Of a DNA stretch of 64,000 nt, positions 41,576 through 55,016 are shown piece after piece (the first letter of the stretch is position 1; every line of letters starts with the position of its first letter). The translations under genes were made by a program, and so were the position numbers. The DNA is from Effrenium voratum (Eukaryota; Sar; Dinophyceae; Suessiales; Symbiodiniaceae). A model generated the notes under the pieces. It made no database searches and was not told the DNA's origin. It saw nothing but the letters and a program-made list of their open reading frames with translations. The stretch is from NCBI GenBank assembly GCA_963377175.1, contig CAUJNA010001503.1, positions 1-64,000 on the forward strand, given 5' to 3'.

Positions 41576-43956
41576 GGACAAACTGGATGAATGCATTTGC
41601 TTGCACGCACATGCCAAGGTCTCCACCCCGGTGGAGGAACCGGGTACCAAGACTCCTCGTCGAGCTGCTCGAAGATGTTCTGAAGACCAAGCATGAATAT
41701 CTACAAAGCGTGGAAGAGGGTTCCTTTTTGGATGTCAACTGGGCCAAGCAAGGTAGCCTTAAAGCTAGGGGGTCTCCTCTTGAGGAAATGGCCAACACTG
41801 GGTCTAAGTCTGGCTTGCAATCCAAAAATAACATATTGGCAAGCAATGCTTCAGAGCGCCTCTGTCAAAATGATCCAAGCGATCCCCGCCGCGAGGTGCA
41901 TAACCGCTGCGACCTTCAAGCTCCAGCAACACAAAGTAAGTCACAATCAAAACATGGTATTAAAGGGGTTTGCCCATCTGTGATGGGACTGTCCCCTAAC
42001 AGTGACTTCCCCCGGTTTTGATTGTGGCTCAGATGTTCCCTTCACGAAGGTAACTTGGGCCACCACTGGCCACCAACCGGCTGACCACTTCAAGGTGCGT
42101 GGGCTGAGTGCAACGGTCCAGTACAGGCATAGCCTCAGGTTGGATTGCCATGGCCAGGTGCTCAACCTGGACGGCTCTGAAAATGCGCGGACGCGGTTTC
42201 CCTTCAAACCGAGGGCAATTTTGAGGATGTCAATCCAATGCACCCGAAAATACATATGTTTATGGCATCATGCAACGCGTGCAGTTTGACTGAGGCAGAG
42301 GCGCATGGACGAGAACTCCCAAAGCGACGAAAAACAAGCAACCTCGCCACAACCAATTTCACATGAAACGAAGCCTTCGTTGTCTAACGGAATCAATCCA
42401 TCCAAGGCTCCGTAGCTGATGATGCAAAGGTCGAAGTACAGATTGCATTTCAGCAAGTACCTCAGACCACAAGAATAAATGACTTGTGGCCGGTTTTTGG
42501 TTGCGCACCATCTGCAGATGGGCGAGATGCAGCTATTGCCAATCATCAGGTGGCCGTACCACTTGCCTCAGCTCATCTGACCCGTCCAGAGCGGTCCCAA
42601 GAAACCAACTGTGTTCGAAGCATTCCAAGACCGGAGATACTACAGGATCCCCAAAGACCTACATGAGCTTTTTTTACGGGTGAGCTCGCAGGAAGACCCC
42701 GCGCGAAAGATGCAATCATATGGCCCATGTTTTCAACTCATGCTTCGCAGACGGTGCACAATTCCACATGCCAAGCTGCAATTGTTGTCATACATCGTGT
42801 GGTGCAGCGTCATCCTCAGCTTTTCTCTCTCCGCAACTTCTGCGTCGTCTCAGGCCGCCACTTCCTACCTTGCACTGCTAGAAGTCCCCAGTACCTGCCA
42901 AGCTTAGCGCGATCCCGAGCTAAAAGCCTACTGGGTTGGTCCCTCCTGAAACCGAACAAGCAAAAGGTCGAGTGCGATCTTTTGTATGGGAAAGACATTT
43001 GTGAAACCAACAGGTCCTTTGGGGGCGTTTTGGTCACACCCAAGCCCAGCCATGTCAAGTACGGCCTTCTGGATCCGTATCCAATCAAAGCCACCTCGGG
43101 TTCCGTCTCCAGGTGTTGTTTGTGTGCAGTCGTGCATGTGCATCGCTTTGCATGCTGGTCAACAAGTATGTCTTACAGCCAACAAGCTGTCCGCAGATGC
43201 AAAGCACCGCACCCAGCTAGATCGCCACTGCGGAATGAGTAGAGAAGCAACGTTGAACAACCTCAGATGGAGTCCAAATGCGCTTTACGCATCTCCGGCC
43301 AGCGCACTGGGAGCGCCGCAATCCTATCGCGCCGACGATCATGGATGTTTTGGAAGCTTTGGTGTGCATAGTTCTCCCTTCCTTCCTTCTCTCCTGAACA
43401 GCTAGCAGTCCCAGTTCTCTGCGCGGGTGGGGGACTTTTTGGTATCCTTAGGCAGCACAAGGCGGCACAACGGTCCAACCAGGTCTCCAAAATTTGATGC
43501 TCGACTTTCTGTGCTGCCCGGCACTTTGTGCAAGCTGGACGAGCAAAAGTTCGAGGTCCTTGAAGGTGTTGGCCTTCCTGCGCTTCAGCAATTCTTCTTG
43601 CCATGCTCCTTGTGCCTGCACAGGTCGGGCCAAGCTTGGCTTCAAAGCACTTGCAGCTCGCATTTCCAGGAAATGGGAAGGGCAGCGCGCACTCACTACA
43701 ACTCCAGAATCAAACAGAGCTGAGGCGAGGTCGTTCATCTTGCAACCTGGCGAAAGAAATGAGCCGTCAACACCCCATGGGACCGGATTCTATTGGGCAA
43801 CGCTGCAGAGATGTTGGGAATGCACTTCTTAACGCATCCATTGTGGCGCTGCTGCGAAAGCAATCAAGTCACCCATTCTGAGTGAAGCAGTCGCAAAAGC
43901 GAAATCATCAAGCTCCCCACATTCTGAATGGGGATAACTTGGAACTGCGACTGCAA
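41576..43956. other. No confident gene
   Basis: One weak minus-strand exon candidate lies near 43,485-43,600 (LLKRRKANTFKDLELLLVQL, helical). Nothing else can be supported on either strand. Confidence 0.35.
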
Positions 43957-46900
43957 CTACAAACGAGCAGTCGATGGAAACATGCGCAGAGCCTGCTTAA
44001 TTGCCAAGTCTGCCATAATCTCTTCACTCCCGCCGTACACAGCTGCGTACTTGGCGAAGTTCTTCAAGCCTGTAATCTTGGCTCCCATGCCCGTCTGCGT
44101 CACTCCTCGTCCGCCGAGAATCTGTACAGTGTCATCTGCGATTTTCCAAGCGGTTCGGGTGGATTGGTACTTGAACCTCAGCGAGGCTGAGACTTGCAAA
44201 ACGTCAACTTTTTGCTGATCCACAAGAAAAATCAAGGACATACAGGGGTGGAACCCTGGTGAACCCTCGTGGAACCTTACCTCAGGGCCGCCCGGACCAC
44301 CCCGGAGCCTATCTGGGGTCTTTCAGCTATTGGGGAAAAATGCTGATCACAAGGAAAATCAAGAACATAAAGGGGCAAGAGTGCAAGGTGAGTCTGGCAA
44401 CATGGCAATGGCCCCAGCAAGCCTGGCTCCCACAGGACCATGCTTGGACTTGCTCATGTCGTAGGTCAGAACCTCGTTGTAGCTTTGCACACTCTCCAGC
44501 GCCGCCACAGAAGAAGCAAGCTTGTTTCGGATCACCGCCTGCTCGATCAAAGGCTTTCCGAAGACCTTCCTCTGTCTGGCCCACATGAATGCATCTGCCA
44601 GGGCAGCTCTCATTTGCCCAAGCAGGATCTGGCAGATGAACCACCGCTCATGATTGAAATTGTACATGATCAGCTTGAACCCCTCGTTCTCTTTGCCCAG
44701 CAAATTCTCCACTGGCACTAGAACGTCATCCAACACCACAAGAGCCGTGCCAGCACATGCGGAATACGCTGTCTTCATCTGGCTCGTTGAAACTCCTTCT
44801 CCCCTCTCGACCATGAGCAACGAAATACCTGCCGGCGTGATGCAACGCGCATACACACACATGCGGAATTGAGGAAATGAGCCACGGTCAAAATATGCTG
44901 TTGCTCTGAAAAGACCTGGCAAAGTGAGTGAGTCCAACTAGCTTTTGGTTAGGAATTGAGCAAGTGCCATGTCCAGAACTGCCAGTACACCATGGACCAA
45001 ACAGGATATGTTGGACTGAACCTCGCATGGATGCTTCTCAAGAGGTCCCCAAAATGGCAAGGGTTTCCTTAAGGTTTCCATTTACAAACCAAGGGCTCCC
45101 ATGTGAGCCACGTATAGCAAGACACTCGCCCCCCCCCCGGCCAGCCTGCGGCGCCAGCGCCACCCGTTCGAACCGCTGTCACGAAGTAATCGGCGTAGGC
45201 ACCCTCGGTGATCCACTTCTTCACTCCATTTACCTGGCAGCTGGCATTGCGACTGCGCCCCTTTAGCCAGTGACTTGTGGCTACCAGGATGTAATACAAA
45301 GGTTTACGTAGGTCTTAGCAACACCCGCGAGTCACCTCACCCCAATGGGTGTTTTGGATTGGTGGCTTGCCTACAGCACCTGCCCCTCTTTCAAGAAGAA
45401 ATCAAGCCACCAGTTGGAAGTTGGCTCCAAAAATATATGGGAAGCGGGCGCCTTGTTGAGGGTACCCTTCTTGCAGCTCGGAAAAACATCCTCCACCGGA
45501 GACCCTGTCCGAATTCCCGCCGCGCGGCCACGAACTGCTTGCCATCCGGCGTCTTCCTCGCTGTCGCCTTGATCTGTGCAACATCACTGCCAGCGAAGGG
45601 CTCGCTGATGGCCAGGGCGCTCCTCATCATTGGCCAGACAAAAAAGGCAACATCCCCGCTTGCAAAGAGTTGTGCAACTTGTGCAACCTCAGCAGATGAT
45701 AGACCAAGTCAGAGTAAAGCCGTTGTACTGCAGATGCTGATCATGCTCACGTCAAAAACTCCAAAGTCCTGGCACTTGGCTTTTGGGCCTTCCATTCACC
45801 AGCTGAATTGCAGGTCTGTTCAGCTGTGTCCAAATGGTTCTCAGGTCAGGGGGTGTAGGCTGCTACGAACAATTGCAAGGGTGGTCAATTGAGTTGGCGG
45901 CCACACCTTTCAGGAATCGCACATCAAAAGTCACACGCTGTGGCTAATTCACTTTTCTGAGACAGCATGAGAGCCGAAGAGTGTTACAAAGGAGACTCGG
46001 GCAACAGCATAAAATACGACGTACCCTGCTGCGGATAAAGACCTTACAGTCAGGAAAGGCATGTGTTACACATTTAAAGAACTGAAAACAAAAAAAAATA
46101 AGATGTGCCGTCTGCATGAGCAATGCGATTCTAATCTCCCACAAATGACCCGCTCCTCATTCGAAATCGATTTGCGCATCGCGCTGAGATTCCTCTCTTG
46201 TCGGCACTTGTACGCTGTGCACAGCTCATCACGAGCAGAGCATGCTAAATCGTTGCAGAAATGATCACTTTGCTGAACACTTCAAGTAGGAGGCCGGTAT
46301 CAAGCATGTTTTTGTGTGTTGCATGAAGTCGAGTGTGTGACAAGAGAAAACATACATAGACTCGCAAAAGATTCTAAACCAATCTGTTGAAAACTCGTCC
46401 TCTGACCGCTGAGACAGAAAGCAGCAGCGTGATTACGCGTTCAAGCTCCAGCACTATGTGGCTACTCAAAAGGTTGCTTTGCTGAAACTGCAACCTCAAA
46501 AGAAACTCTATATACATCGAGGCTGTTGGAAGGACACGAATGCATGATCCGAGCTCGAAACATATAGTGATGCCTTTCTCACAGTCTTTGGCTTGGCACC
46601 AAAACGCATGGTGGTGGAGAATAGACTGCATGTTGAACCAGGACTGCCGAAACAACAATCCAAGGATGCTGCGTTGGAACGATTGCACGAGGAAAGAACA
46701 GATCTGCCATGAAGGTGCCCTGAGACACCGGAAAAGGCTGACCTCAAAACTGTGTCCGCATGAAAGCATCAAAATTGAGATGTCCTTCCTTCTACTGCCA
46801 GCGGTGGACACAACATCCAGTGCAGAAAGTCACCAAGATGCTGCAACACATGGGTGTGTGTGTGTGTCAAAATACGGGGACCCCCAAAACAATGGTTTCC

Positions 46901-49900
46901 CTTCAGACCCTCCTGAAAAGGTACCCTTCGCCTGCAAAAAAAAAAAAAACAGCAAACCCACCATGCCAATTGCAATCCGTGACTCCATTTCTGCCCTTGC
47001 AGAAGCTCCGCGCCGAGCTTTCTCTTCATCCACTCCGGCCCAAAGTGGTAGATCCTTGGCTCAAGGCCTCCAAGACCCCCAACATCCCGTCGCGAAATCG
47101 CACAGGGGCCGTTTTTTCCCAGGTTCCGCAGTTCCATCCAAAGAGAAAACCGGGATCTCGGAATTCCCCCAAATCCCTTCGGAATACATGGCCGTGGCTC
47201 AAAAACAGGCACCAAAAAATGGCACCTTGCTACATGGAACCAAAGACTAAAACCTGCGTGCCCCTGGCTCTTTCACTTTGCGCCGCACCCACATGGCTGT
47301 GGGTCAAAACCCTGTACCCCTGGTGAACATCAAAATAGGTGACAAATGGACGTTCATCCACCCCCAAATGAAGCCACAGGTTATGCCCCATGGCCACATT
47401 TGTCTCCGTCTCTGAGGTCGCTTCGCCGGTGTGGAGATCAGGTAACCAGCACCCAAGGAGTCCACAAAGCCCGGCAGCCCGATGCGGGCGATCTCTTGAT
47501 GAGCGATAGCTTCCTCACGTCTTCCAACGGAGCGCACGTCTTTCTCCCACGAATCGCGTGCTTTTCATAAGGCGCAGCTAAAAGGAAACCACGGGAATTG
47601 AAGGAGTCCCTGAATTTGAGAAACACTCACCAAATGCACAGCTCGGATTTGGGCAGACCGGCAACATGCGTCCTGTACGTTGTGATGTGGGTCCTCTACT
47701 GGAGCACCCAATTATTTTTTCAGGTTTCAAGCATATGGCAAAAAAGACAACGACAAACAACAACATCATGCAGCACAATCTTTGTCACCGAGAGAGCTTG
47801 CCATAAAACAGGCAGGTCTTTTTCTGGGGCTGGGCAATAGAGGAGTGATAGCAGCCAGAGCTTGAAGCAGAGCGTCGTGAAAGTAGTCCACGTCCTTCGA
47901 ACAAAAGGCGCCAACAGCACTAAGTCAAGGCCAAACGAGCCAAGTGGACACGTGCCAAAATAGGCGCCCAAAAAAAATCGCTCACTGTTCTCCTGTTTCC
48001 TTGAAACCACCCAACAATGTCGCGAACTCCCGGGGAAAATAAAAATAAAAAACGGCGCCCAGGTGCCGCACTCCCGAACAAAACTCGTCCGTTGGCCGGC
48101 CTTGGGGTCGATGTTCCCAGGCAGAGCGATTTGTAGCTGGCTGAGCTCGGCCAGCCAGGGCCCGGGCCCCATGCGGCTGGCCATGACTCCGCTCTGGCCC
48201 AGTCTCCTGGCTGCGCTTGCGGGTCGATTTTTGGAGTTGGTGCTTGAAGGGGAAACCACCTGAGTCATGGTCAAAACCCGGTACGAAAATGGCTCACCCA
48301 GAACCATGTAAAGAACTAAGAAGGCGGGCGCAGCTATTTATGGTTGGGATCGTCCCTTAAACTCCAACTACCCGGGCTTTGATTGTGGCTCTGAACTCCC
48401 CCGAAGGACGCCAAAGGAGCGAACGCCCATGCACGAAATGCAATCAGACAAGTCACCGTACAAACGACTTGAACTATCACAATGCGACGCCACGAGAAAG
48501 AAACAGACGAAGCGATTTTGGAGAATGGGGGACGCGCGCGTTGAATGGGCTCCGTTGTCCTTTAATGCGTCCCTTTAAACAAATATGAAAAGGGCACCAC
48601 ACATGATTCTCCGTGCAAGCGATCGGCACCCGTTTGTTCGAACCCGTTGAACGGGTCTCCGAGCACCATGCTTTGACAAAATGCACAAGCAAGAGGGTAA
48701 GCAGCAAATGGGCGACCCCGTGGCAAGAGTATGAACGCGCCCAGAATGATATGCCTACGAACTTCAATATGGACTCCCCTCAAAAGTGGTCGGTGGACAT
48801 CAACGCCTAAATCACACCCATACGAGAAACATGAGAAGAAGAAAAAAGAACGACTGAAACAGTACCATGGGCAATCACACAATGTGGTGCGGGTAAAGTC
48901 GCGACATTGAGCCGATGAAAAACACACCAGCAGCAAGATCAACCGCGACGTTGTCAAAACAGCAATGAAAGCGCGCGCCTCTGCAAGTCTCTTGTCGGAT
49001 ACTCACCTGCCCAATTTAAAACAAAAATGGTGTGTGTGTGTAAGGAAATGGACATACTTCAGGACATCATGATGATGTCCATTTGTTTTGTTGCTGCTGC
49101 TGTTGCTGTTGCAACTGTCCCAGCTCAATCCGTGAATCACTGTCTGATGTTCTGTCTAAACAAGAACTTCTGCTTCTCTGAAAGGGACCTTCTGTCAGCT
49201 TCCGTGGGCTTAAACATGCCCAGCAATTGCGCTGCTGGCCTTTCAGGTCTCGAGCCGCTGCAATGGGTGCAAGCTCCGCATCCACGAAGGACTGCATGCC
49301 CTGACTCGCCAGAGAGTAAGTCAATCAGCTCTCAAAATATGACGCAAGCGCTTCTAAAAATGTGCTGAATTTACGTTTCATGAACCTTGGAGCTTAGCGA
49401 TCCCGGTCCTGGACTAAGCTTCCTTACATTAGCAAATGTACCAAACACATTCAAATGTACATTGCAACTGACGACATAAACGGTGAGTCCTCTCGGAAGC
49501 GCTTGTGAGAGTCTGCGTAGAAAGGTGACTCCTCCGAGCGCGATGCATGTTGTCACAGAGATCTGCACACGCGGCACAAATCGGCAATCCTGGCCCTGAA
49601 AGGCAGGAATCTCCGCGAAGGGGACGCCTTTGATGCCAGTCACCTTTGACTGGCTTCCTTCAAGTCGGCCAACCTCAGCTGATTCCAACAGGGTTCCTTA
49701 AAGAACGCATCCAAAACCGCCTGCTCGGGCGGCAAACCTGCAAATCAGCTGGCTTGTTCTGTTTGAATCGGCCCAAATGCATCCTCTACGGGGGTCCAAT
49801 GCACCCAGCGAAACAACATGCGCTCAGCCTTCAACTTCTCGTACTTGGTGAGGACTTCATGTCGATGTAACTCATAAAATTCTTCCGTGACATCCTTCCC

Positions 49901-51037
49901 ACCCAGTTCCTGCCAGAAATCGAGCCACAATGCAGAACAAGATCCGCTTGGCTGTCCCTCTCAAGTTGGGTCTAGATCTAGTTCAAAGCCAGTCAGCTGA
50001 CAATGATGCACATCTCATTGGTTCACTCGGGCCATCCAGCCGGCGCTTTTAGGCATCGCAGGTGGTTCTTTAACCAAGTTTCGCGGCCGAAACACTCCGC
50101 ACAATGTCAGGTACGGCCGATGCCTCCAGCACTTTGGCGCCTCCAGGATGGAGATTCGCAAACTTCGACACCTCCACGAAAAAGAATCAGGCGCACTTTA
50201 GCGATTGATGGCGGGGTGGTGGGGAGCACGCAGTTTGGGGTGCTGTTGTAGATATTTACTTATTCATTGATATTGTATATATATATATAGAGTTTGGGGG
50301 TGAACTATTTTCAGACAATCCCACTGATTTCCGGCTGCCCCAAATTGGTGATTTGGATTGGTGGTTGGAGGGTTGAACTCCTTGCACAGTTTAAGTGGGA
50401 GACCCCTGGAACACCTCCTGGGCGCACTTTGCAAGACTGACGGTGCTCAGGGGCATGCAGTCGGGTGGTCTGGGTGCTGTTCAGGGTGCGCCAGCAGCAT
50501 CTTAAACAAACAGCACCCCAAAACAGCCCTGCACCAGCACCCCAAACTGCACGCTCCCTAGCACCTCTCGCAAATCACTTTCCCTTCTTTACTACAAGTT
50601 AGAACCCCTATAGAATTCAGCTATCTGGGGAAAAAAATAAAGAACTGGCGACCCCGAAAAGGGTGCCGTCGAGAAAAGACACTCCCAAATGGTAGCTGCT
50701 TCCATTGAAACCCACCCACGGGCTCAAAAAAAACGCCTTTTGTGTGCGACTGATATCAAGCACTTGCCAGGCCACGTCATACACATCTCCATCAATGGCA
50801 AGCCAGAGGTTGCCTCGCAAGATGCATGCCAAAAGCCCCCACGATGCGCTCTAAGTGCATGGCTGGACCATATACGTGTATACTATTACCAAACTAAGTG
50901 CCTTCCCGACAATTGCAAAGCGTCAATTCCAACTTCCACACGATTGCTCCGGCATCAAACTTTGATGACGTGGCAGTCACCAGGCCTGGTTTGTCATGAA
51001 GCGCTAACTCCGCTGCGGAAACTTGTCTCTCAGCCAT
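43957..51037 (-). CDS. Cytochrome b5-acyl-CoA dehydrogenase fusion, about 13 exons
   Basis: This flavoenzyme probably oxidises acyl-CoA esters (fatty-acid beta-oxidation), with an N-terminal heme domain. Resolved exons: 50,986-51,037 (MAERQVSAAELALHDKP), 50,776-50,813 (NLWLAIDGDVYD), 50,124-50,171 (FANLHPGGAKVLE, heme-ligand HPGG), 49,829-49,909 (ELGGKDVTEEFYELHRHEVL, second heme His). Dehydrogenase exons follow: about 49,630-49,672, 49,480-49,525, 49,240-49,300, 48,101-48,216 (MGPGPWL), 47,447-47,513, 47,000-47,080, 45,540-45,620 (LAISEPFAGSDV), 45,148-45,238 (VNGVKKWITEGAYADYFVTA), 44,410-44,828 (NFNHERWFICQ, RQRKVFGKPL), and 43,957 to about 44,195 (ILGGRGVTQTG, YGGSEEIMADLA). The family's flavin-site SEP, arginine and catalytic-region motifs are present. 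Several donors are GC. Such cyt b5-ACAD fusions are known in fungi and protists. Edges of the middle exons are approximate. Confidence 0.9.
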
Positions 51038-53323
51038 GTTGGTGTCACAAGCCAGCAATGATGGCTGAATGAGTCACTGATTAAAATGCATGTCATCACG
51101 TGGCTCTAGTTTCGGAGCCAAATAGCTGCCAAGTCTTTTTTTGCCTCAATCAGCTGCCAACAGTGCAACAGCAATGCTCAATTGTCGCTGCACTGTGGCA
51201 AATGTGCAATCGGCAAATCATGTGCACCTCTCGAGCTCGCCAGCATTCCAAATTGCAAATCAAAGCGTGGTGCCTGGAACTTCTGGTCGTCGTCTTCTCC
51301 GGCACTGGAGCCTTGCATGCACGTGGAAGCTGTGCCTCATTCAAGGTCAAAATCAAGAAAAATAGTACCAGCCTGTGTTAATGGATGCTGACAATAAAGA
51401 ATGAACACGTCAGTTGACTGATCTCAGCCAAACGGCAAGCGGCGAATCACTGTGTTCCATGCTTCTGGCCTGCAATTAGACAAAAATAATGTCCAAATCT
51501 TGGTGGCAAACATGAATTAGTTCAGCTTGCAACATGCCAATAAAATACAACATGCTGCGGGAAAAAGCTAATGTGGTCCACATGCGGGATGGTTCCAAAG
51601 CACGTTTGGATGGAGAGTTGGCTAATATGCACAAGCACGAAATTGTCCACAAATCGCATTCGGCTACGCTGATTTATCAACAACTGCCAAGTGATAAGCA
51701 TGCCCGCTCAAGAGCACTTGCTCAGCAATGAATCCACGTATGCCAAATGGTAAGCACACGCACTCAAGTACACCAACAAGGAATGCATTGAAAGTGACTT
51801 GTAAAAACTGTGGTCAGATGCTTCTGGGCAGCAAAGAAACTTGCTCAGCGGACTTGCTCAGAGGACTTGCTCAGGGAACTTGCGAAGAGGAGAAACTTGC
51901 TCACAGAGCTTGCTCAGAGAAACGCATCCTGCTTGAAGAGAAACTAGTTGAGAAATAGATTTCTGAGTCGCTGAGAGAACTTGCTCAGCAAACCTTGCAG
52001 ACCGACCTTGCTCAGGGAACTAAAATTCCTCTCTATCTACAAAACAGGTTTAGGCGGGGGGTGAACGTTACGCACTCCACAAAATTGCGACCCTCTGCGA
52101 GGATTGACCGCGCGGCGGCCTTCAAAACATCAATCAAGTGGGTGGACCTACAAAAACTCGTGGAACATGCAACTTGGTTCGTGCACAGCGGGCAGGTCAA
52201 GCTTCAACCTGTGGAAAATGCAACTTGTTCCTTGCACCACACCACCCTCTCCGTGGAATCAACCTTCAAAACGTGGAAAAATGTGTTTTTTGGCCATGTA
52301 CGTGCGCTTGGCATGGATCGGCAGGGTCAAGTCGACCCCTGTATATTGAATGGTTCATGAGGGTCTTTCCATCTAGCTCACGTTTCGCTTCACGGGACCA
52401 AATTTGACTCATTTCTCATTAGCGCCTGCTAGTCTTCAAAACTCAGACGTATCTCTCTTATTGCATGTTTTGTCGAATTCAGCTACGCTAGATGTGCGCT
52501 GGTTCGCAACTTGTTTGAACTGCTGGTTGCAAGCCTACGTCACAGAGCAGCGGCAAATGCAATCTGTTGACGTTGTTAACATCCCGAAACATCCGATTGA
52601 CACTGGGCAGGTGGGGTACAAAAATACGCTTGTAAGGTGTCAAACTCGATGTCCAGCACGACGCCTTTGCTTGGGTGCGTTGTCTGGCTCTTGTGGCCCG
52701 AACAAATGGGAAACCAAAATCAGTAACGCGGGGCTCGGGGCCCCTTTGTCGCCAGGTGCTCACGGCTCATGAAAACTCATCCCAATTTTGCTCAAAGCTT
52801 TGACCTCGGCTTGCTGGACACTGGGGCCTCCCCCATACGCAGCCGTAAAGAGCGGGTGCCACTTATCGCAGCCACGAACGACGAACGGAACATGAGTCGT
52901 TTTTTGTGGGTACCCCCGCTCAGGTGCGCTGCTGCACAGCTAGACCTGCGCGCGATGGTCCAAACAACGTATTCGCAAACGGGAACGGCAATGACCACTA
53001 CATCCCTGACTGCTGGCACCAAAGAAAAAGTTCTAGGAGAGATGACAGGGTATACCAGTATACCAGTACCGCCCTCTCGAATGTGTTTTTTTCTATACAT
53101 CATGGTAATCCTCATGCACATGTAATGTTAACTACTAGATCCTAGATCTAGAAGATGTCTAGAGTTCAGCAATAACATTTGCTGGTCTATCGGCCGTATC
53201 TGTTAATTTACCAAACAAAAAACAAAACAAAAAAAACTAGCTTAATAGCCAAATCAATAGTACTTGTAGTCCGTCCACAATGCACGCCCTTTCGTGTGTT
53301 TGCAGCGCGGAATCGACATGGGA
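51038..53323. other. No gene seen; cluster of CTTGCTCAG motifs
   Basis: This region lies upstream of the dehydrogenase gene. A 9-10 bp motif, (A)CTTGCTCAG, occurs about seven times between 51,716 and 52,012 at irregular spacing. No protein-like frame can be supported. Confidence 0.4.
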
Positions 53324-53619
53324 GTTATAGGAAACCTGCTCTAACCTAAAACAACCCAACCCTTGATACGAACGAGACGCGCTCTCCTTTTGTATCGAGT
53401 AAAGCCGCTTGCCTTAGTCAGAAGGGAGGGTGGGTGGGTTTCAAAGATGGAAACCGCATGGTTGTTTAGCTTGGAGCAGAAATGGCCACAAGCGGTGTAG
53501 ATTCACATGCCCCTATAACACGGGGGAACAAACAACCCCTAGCGTTATAGGAAACATGCACTGCTCCAACCTAAAACAACCCAACCCTTGATACGAACGA
53601 GACGCGCTCTCCTTTTGTA
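53324..53619. repeat. Direct repeat pair, about 70 bp each
   Basis: 53,324-53,394 and 53,544-53,619 share GTTATAGGAAAC and a nearly identical block ending CGCGCTCTCCTTTTGTA. The second copy has a few inserted bases (near GCACTGCTCC). The repeats flank about 150 bp. Confidence 0.85.
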
Positions 53620-53639
53620 ACCGGGTTGCGCTGGAGTCT

Positions 53640-54286
53640 CTAGCTGACGCAGAGCGGTGCACTGCCGTGCACGGCTTCAGCCCCTCTTCTTGCGAGAGAG
53701 GGGGTTCTGGGCGATGTGGGCCACGATGCGTGGCACCACATCATGATTCTTTGCCCACTGCAGCCATGCCTGTGCGACTGGCTGTAGAGGGTGGCCTGGA
53801 TGCGGTATGCTCCAATCTGCGGAAGAGCGCAACGGAGGGCCGGGAGACCCTGGAAGCTGGCGCTGCCGGCGCCGCAGGGCAGCGGCAACGCGGCGGGCCG
53901 GCTGACGAGACGGGGCAGGCCGGCGGCTGTGAGGCAGCTGGACGACTTCCTGGCGCCTCCGAGGCCCAGGACCCTCGACTAGCCTCCTTTGAAAAAAAAA
54001 ACTGGTTTTTTTAGGCACGACCCGGCCTCCCTGCGTCCAGGGAACCTCGGTCGGACCCGTTTTGGCGCAAAAAAAAAACTTTGATCACACTCAAGTTGGA
54101 ATTGCCTGATCCTGATCGAGCGAAAAAACTGGGAGAAAAAAGGTTTCGAGGCATTGCGCAGGCCCGTCGGAATTCCCGGACCCTGCGCAGCTCCTTGGGT
54201 TTGGGGTCCTCGGGAAACCAACGGGTTGGGCGAACCAATCAAATGAGCGGGGCTGGCATGGGCAACCCGTGCAAAACCGTGCAAAA
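53640..54286. other. GC-rich stretch with weak coding hints
   Basis: Composition shifts here towards that of the virus-like element. On the minus strand a short protein-like end (AWLQWAKNHDVVPRIVAHIA, stop at 53,677) is visible. On the plus strand 54,081-54,299 could encode a basic 72-residue peptide. Neither is convincing. CCGTGCAAAA, the flank of the hairpin family, occurs twice at 54,268-54,286. Confidence 0.3.
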
Positions 54287-54332
54287 GCTATTCTTCTAGT
54301 GTCTATATTGATATAGGCACTGGAAGAATAGC
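54287..54332. repeat. 46-bp hairpin, family A, copy 1
   Basis: Outer arms GCTATTCTTCTAGTG and CACTGGAAGAATAGC and inner CTATAT-TG-ATATAG form a nearly complete hairpin. It is preceded by CCGTGCAAAA and followed by AGCGCAAAACCGT, as in the other two copies. Confidence 0.85.
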
Positions 54333-54378
54333 ATTTTTTCAGCGCAAAACCGTAACCGCACAAATGTCCCTGGGTTTG

Positions 54379-54822
54379 GCTCTCCCCCCCAGCTCCATGC
54401 TATATGTGCTATATGGCCCCCAACCCGCTGAACCTCCACTCTCCCCCGGGTCCATGCTATATGTACTATATGTGCTTATGGCTCTTACAAGGCAACCCGC
54501 TGAACCTCCACTCTCCCCCAGCTCCATGCTATATGTGCTATATGTGCTATATGGTATAGAAGCCTGTATACTATACACATAGCATCTCCAACATGTACCA
54601 AATATGCATTGTATAGCACATATAGTGTATTTTAAAGCGCGTACAGAATAATATAGCACATATAGCACATATAGCATGGAGCTGGGGGAGAGTGGAGGTT
54701 CAGCGGGTTGCCTTGTAAGAGCCATATAGCACATATAGTACATATAGCATGGACTCGGGGGAGAGTGGAGGTTCAGCGGGTTGGGGGCCATATAGCACAT
54801 ATAGCATGGAGCTGGGGGAGAG
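54379..54822. repeat. Large inverted repeat, about 172-bp arms
   Basis: The left arm (about 54,379-54,553) and right arm (about 54,652-54,822) are near-perfect reverse complements around about 98 bp. Each arm is itself made of about 60-bp units joining a TATATG/CATATA-rich segment to CCCGCTGAACCTCCACTCTC. It sits at the left edge of the virus-like element and could be a palindromic terminal structure, a replication signal or a foldback element. Confidence 0.9.
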
Positions 54823-55016
54823 TGGAGGTTCAGCGGGTTGGGGGTCATATCGCCCAACTGTGCGTCTTTGGGCAAGGCGGCCTCACGAGCGTGCCCGGCA
54901 AGGGTGCAGCACGCGCGCTGCCAGAGCGGCAGGGGGCTTGCAACGATCTGTATGCGTTCGGTCGGGCTTCTGCCTGGTCTGTGCCCTCAAAAGGCAGGCC
55001 CCGGCTGTGTCGCGAA

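Noticed and set aside
52769..53125. Plus- and minus-strand frames of about 110 codons
   Set aside because: No motif, no splice sites and no composition favouring either strand.
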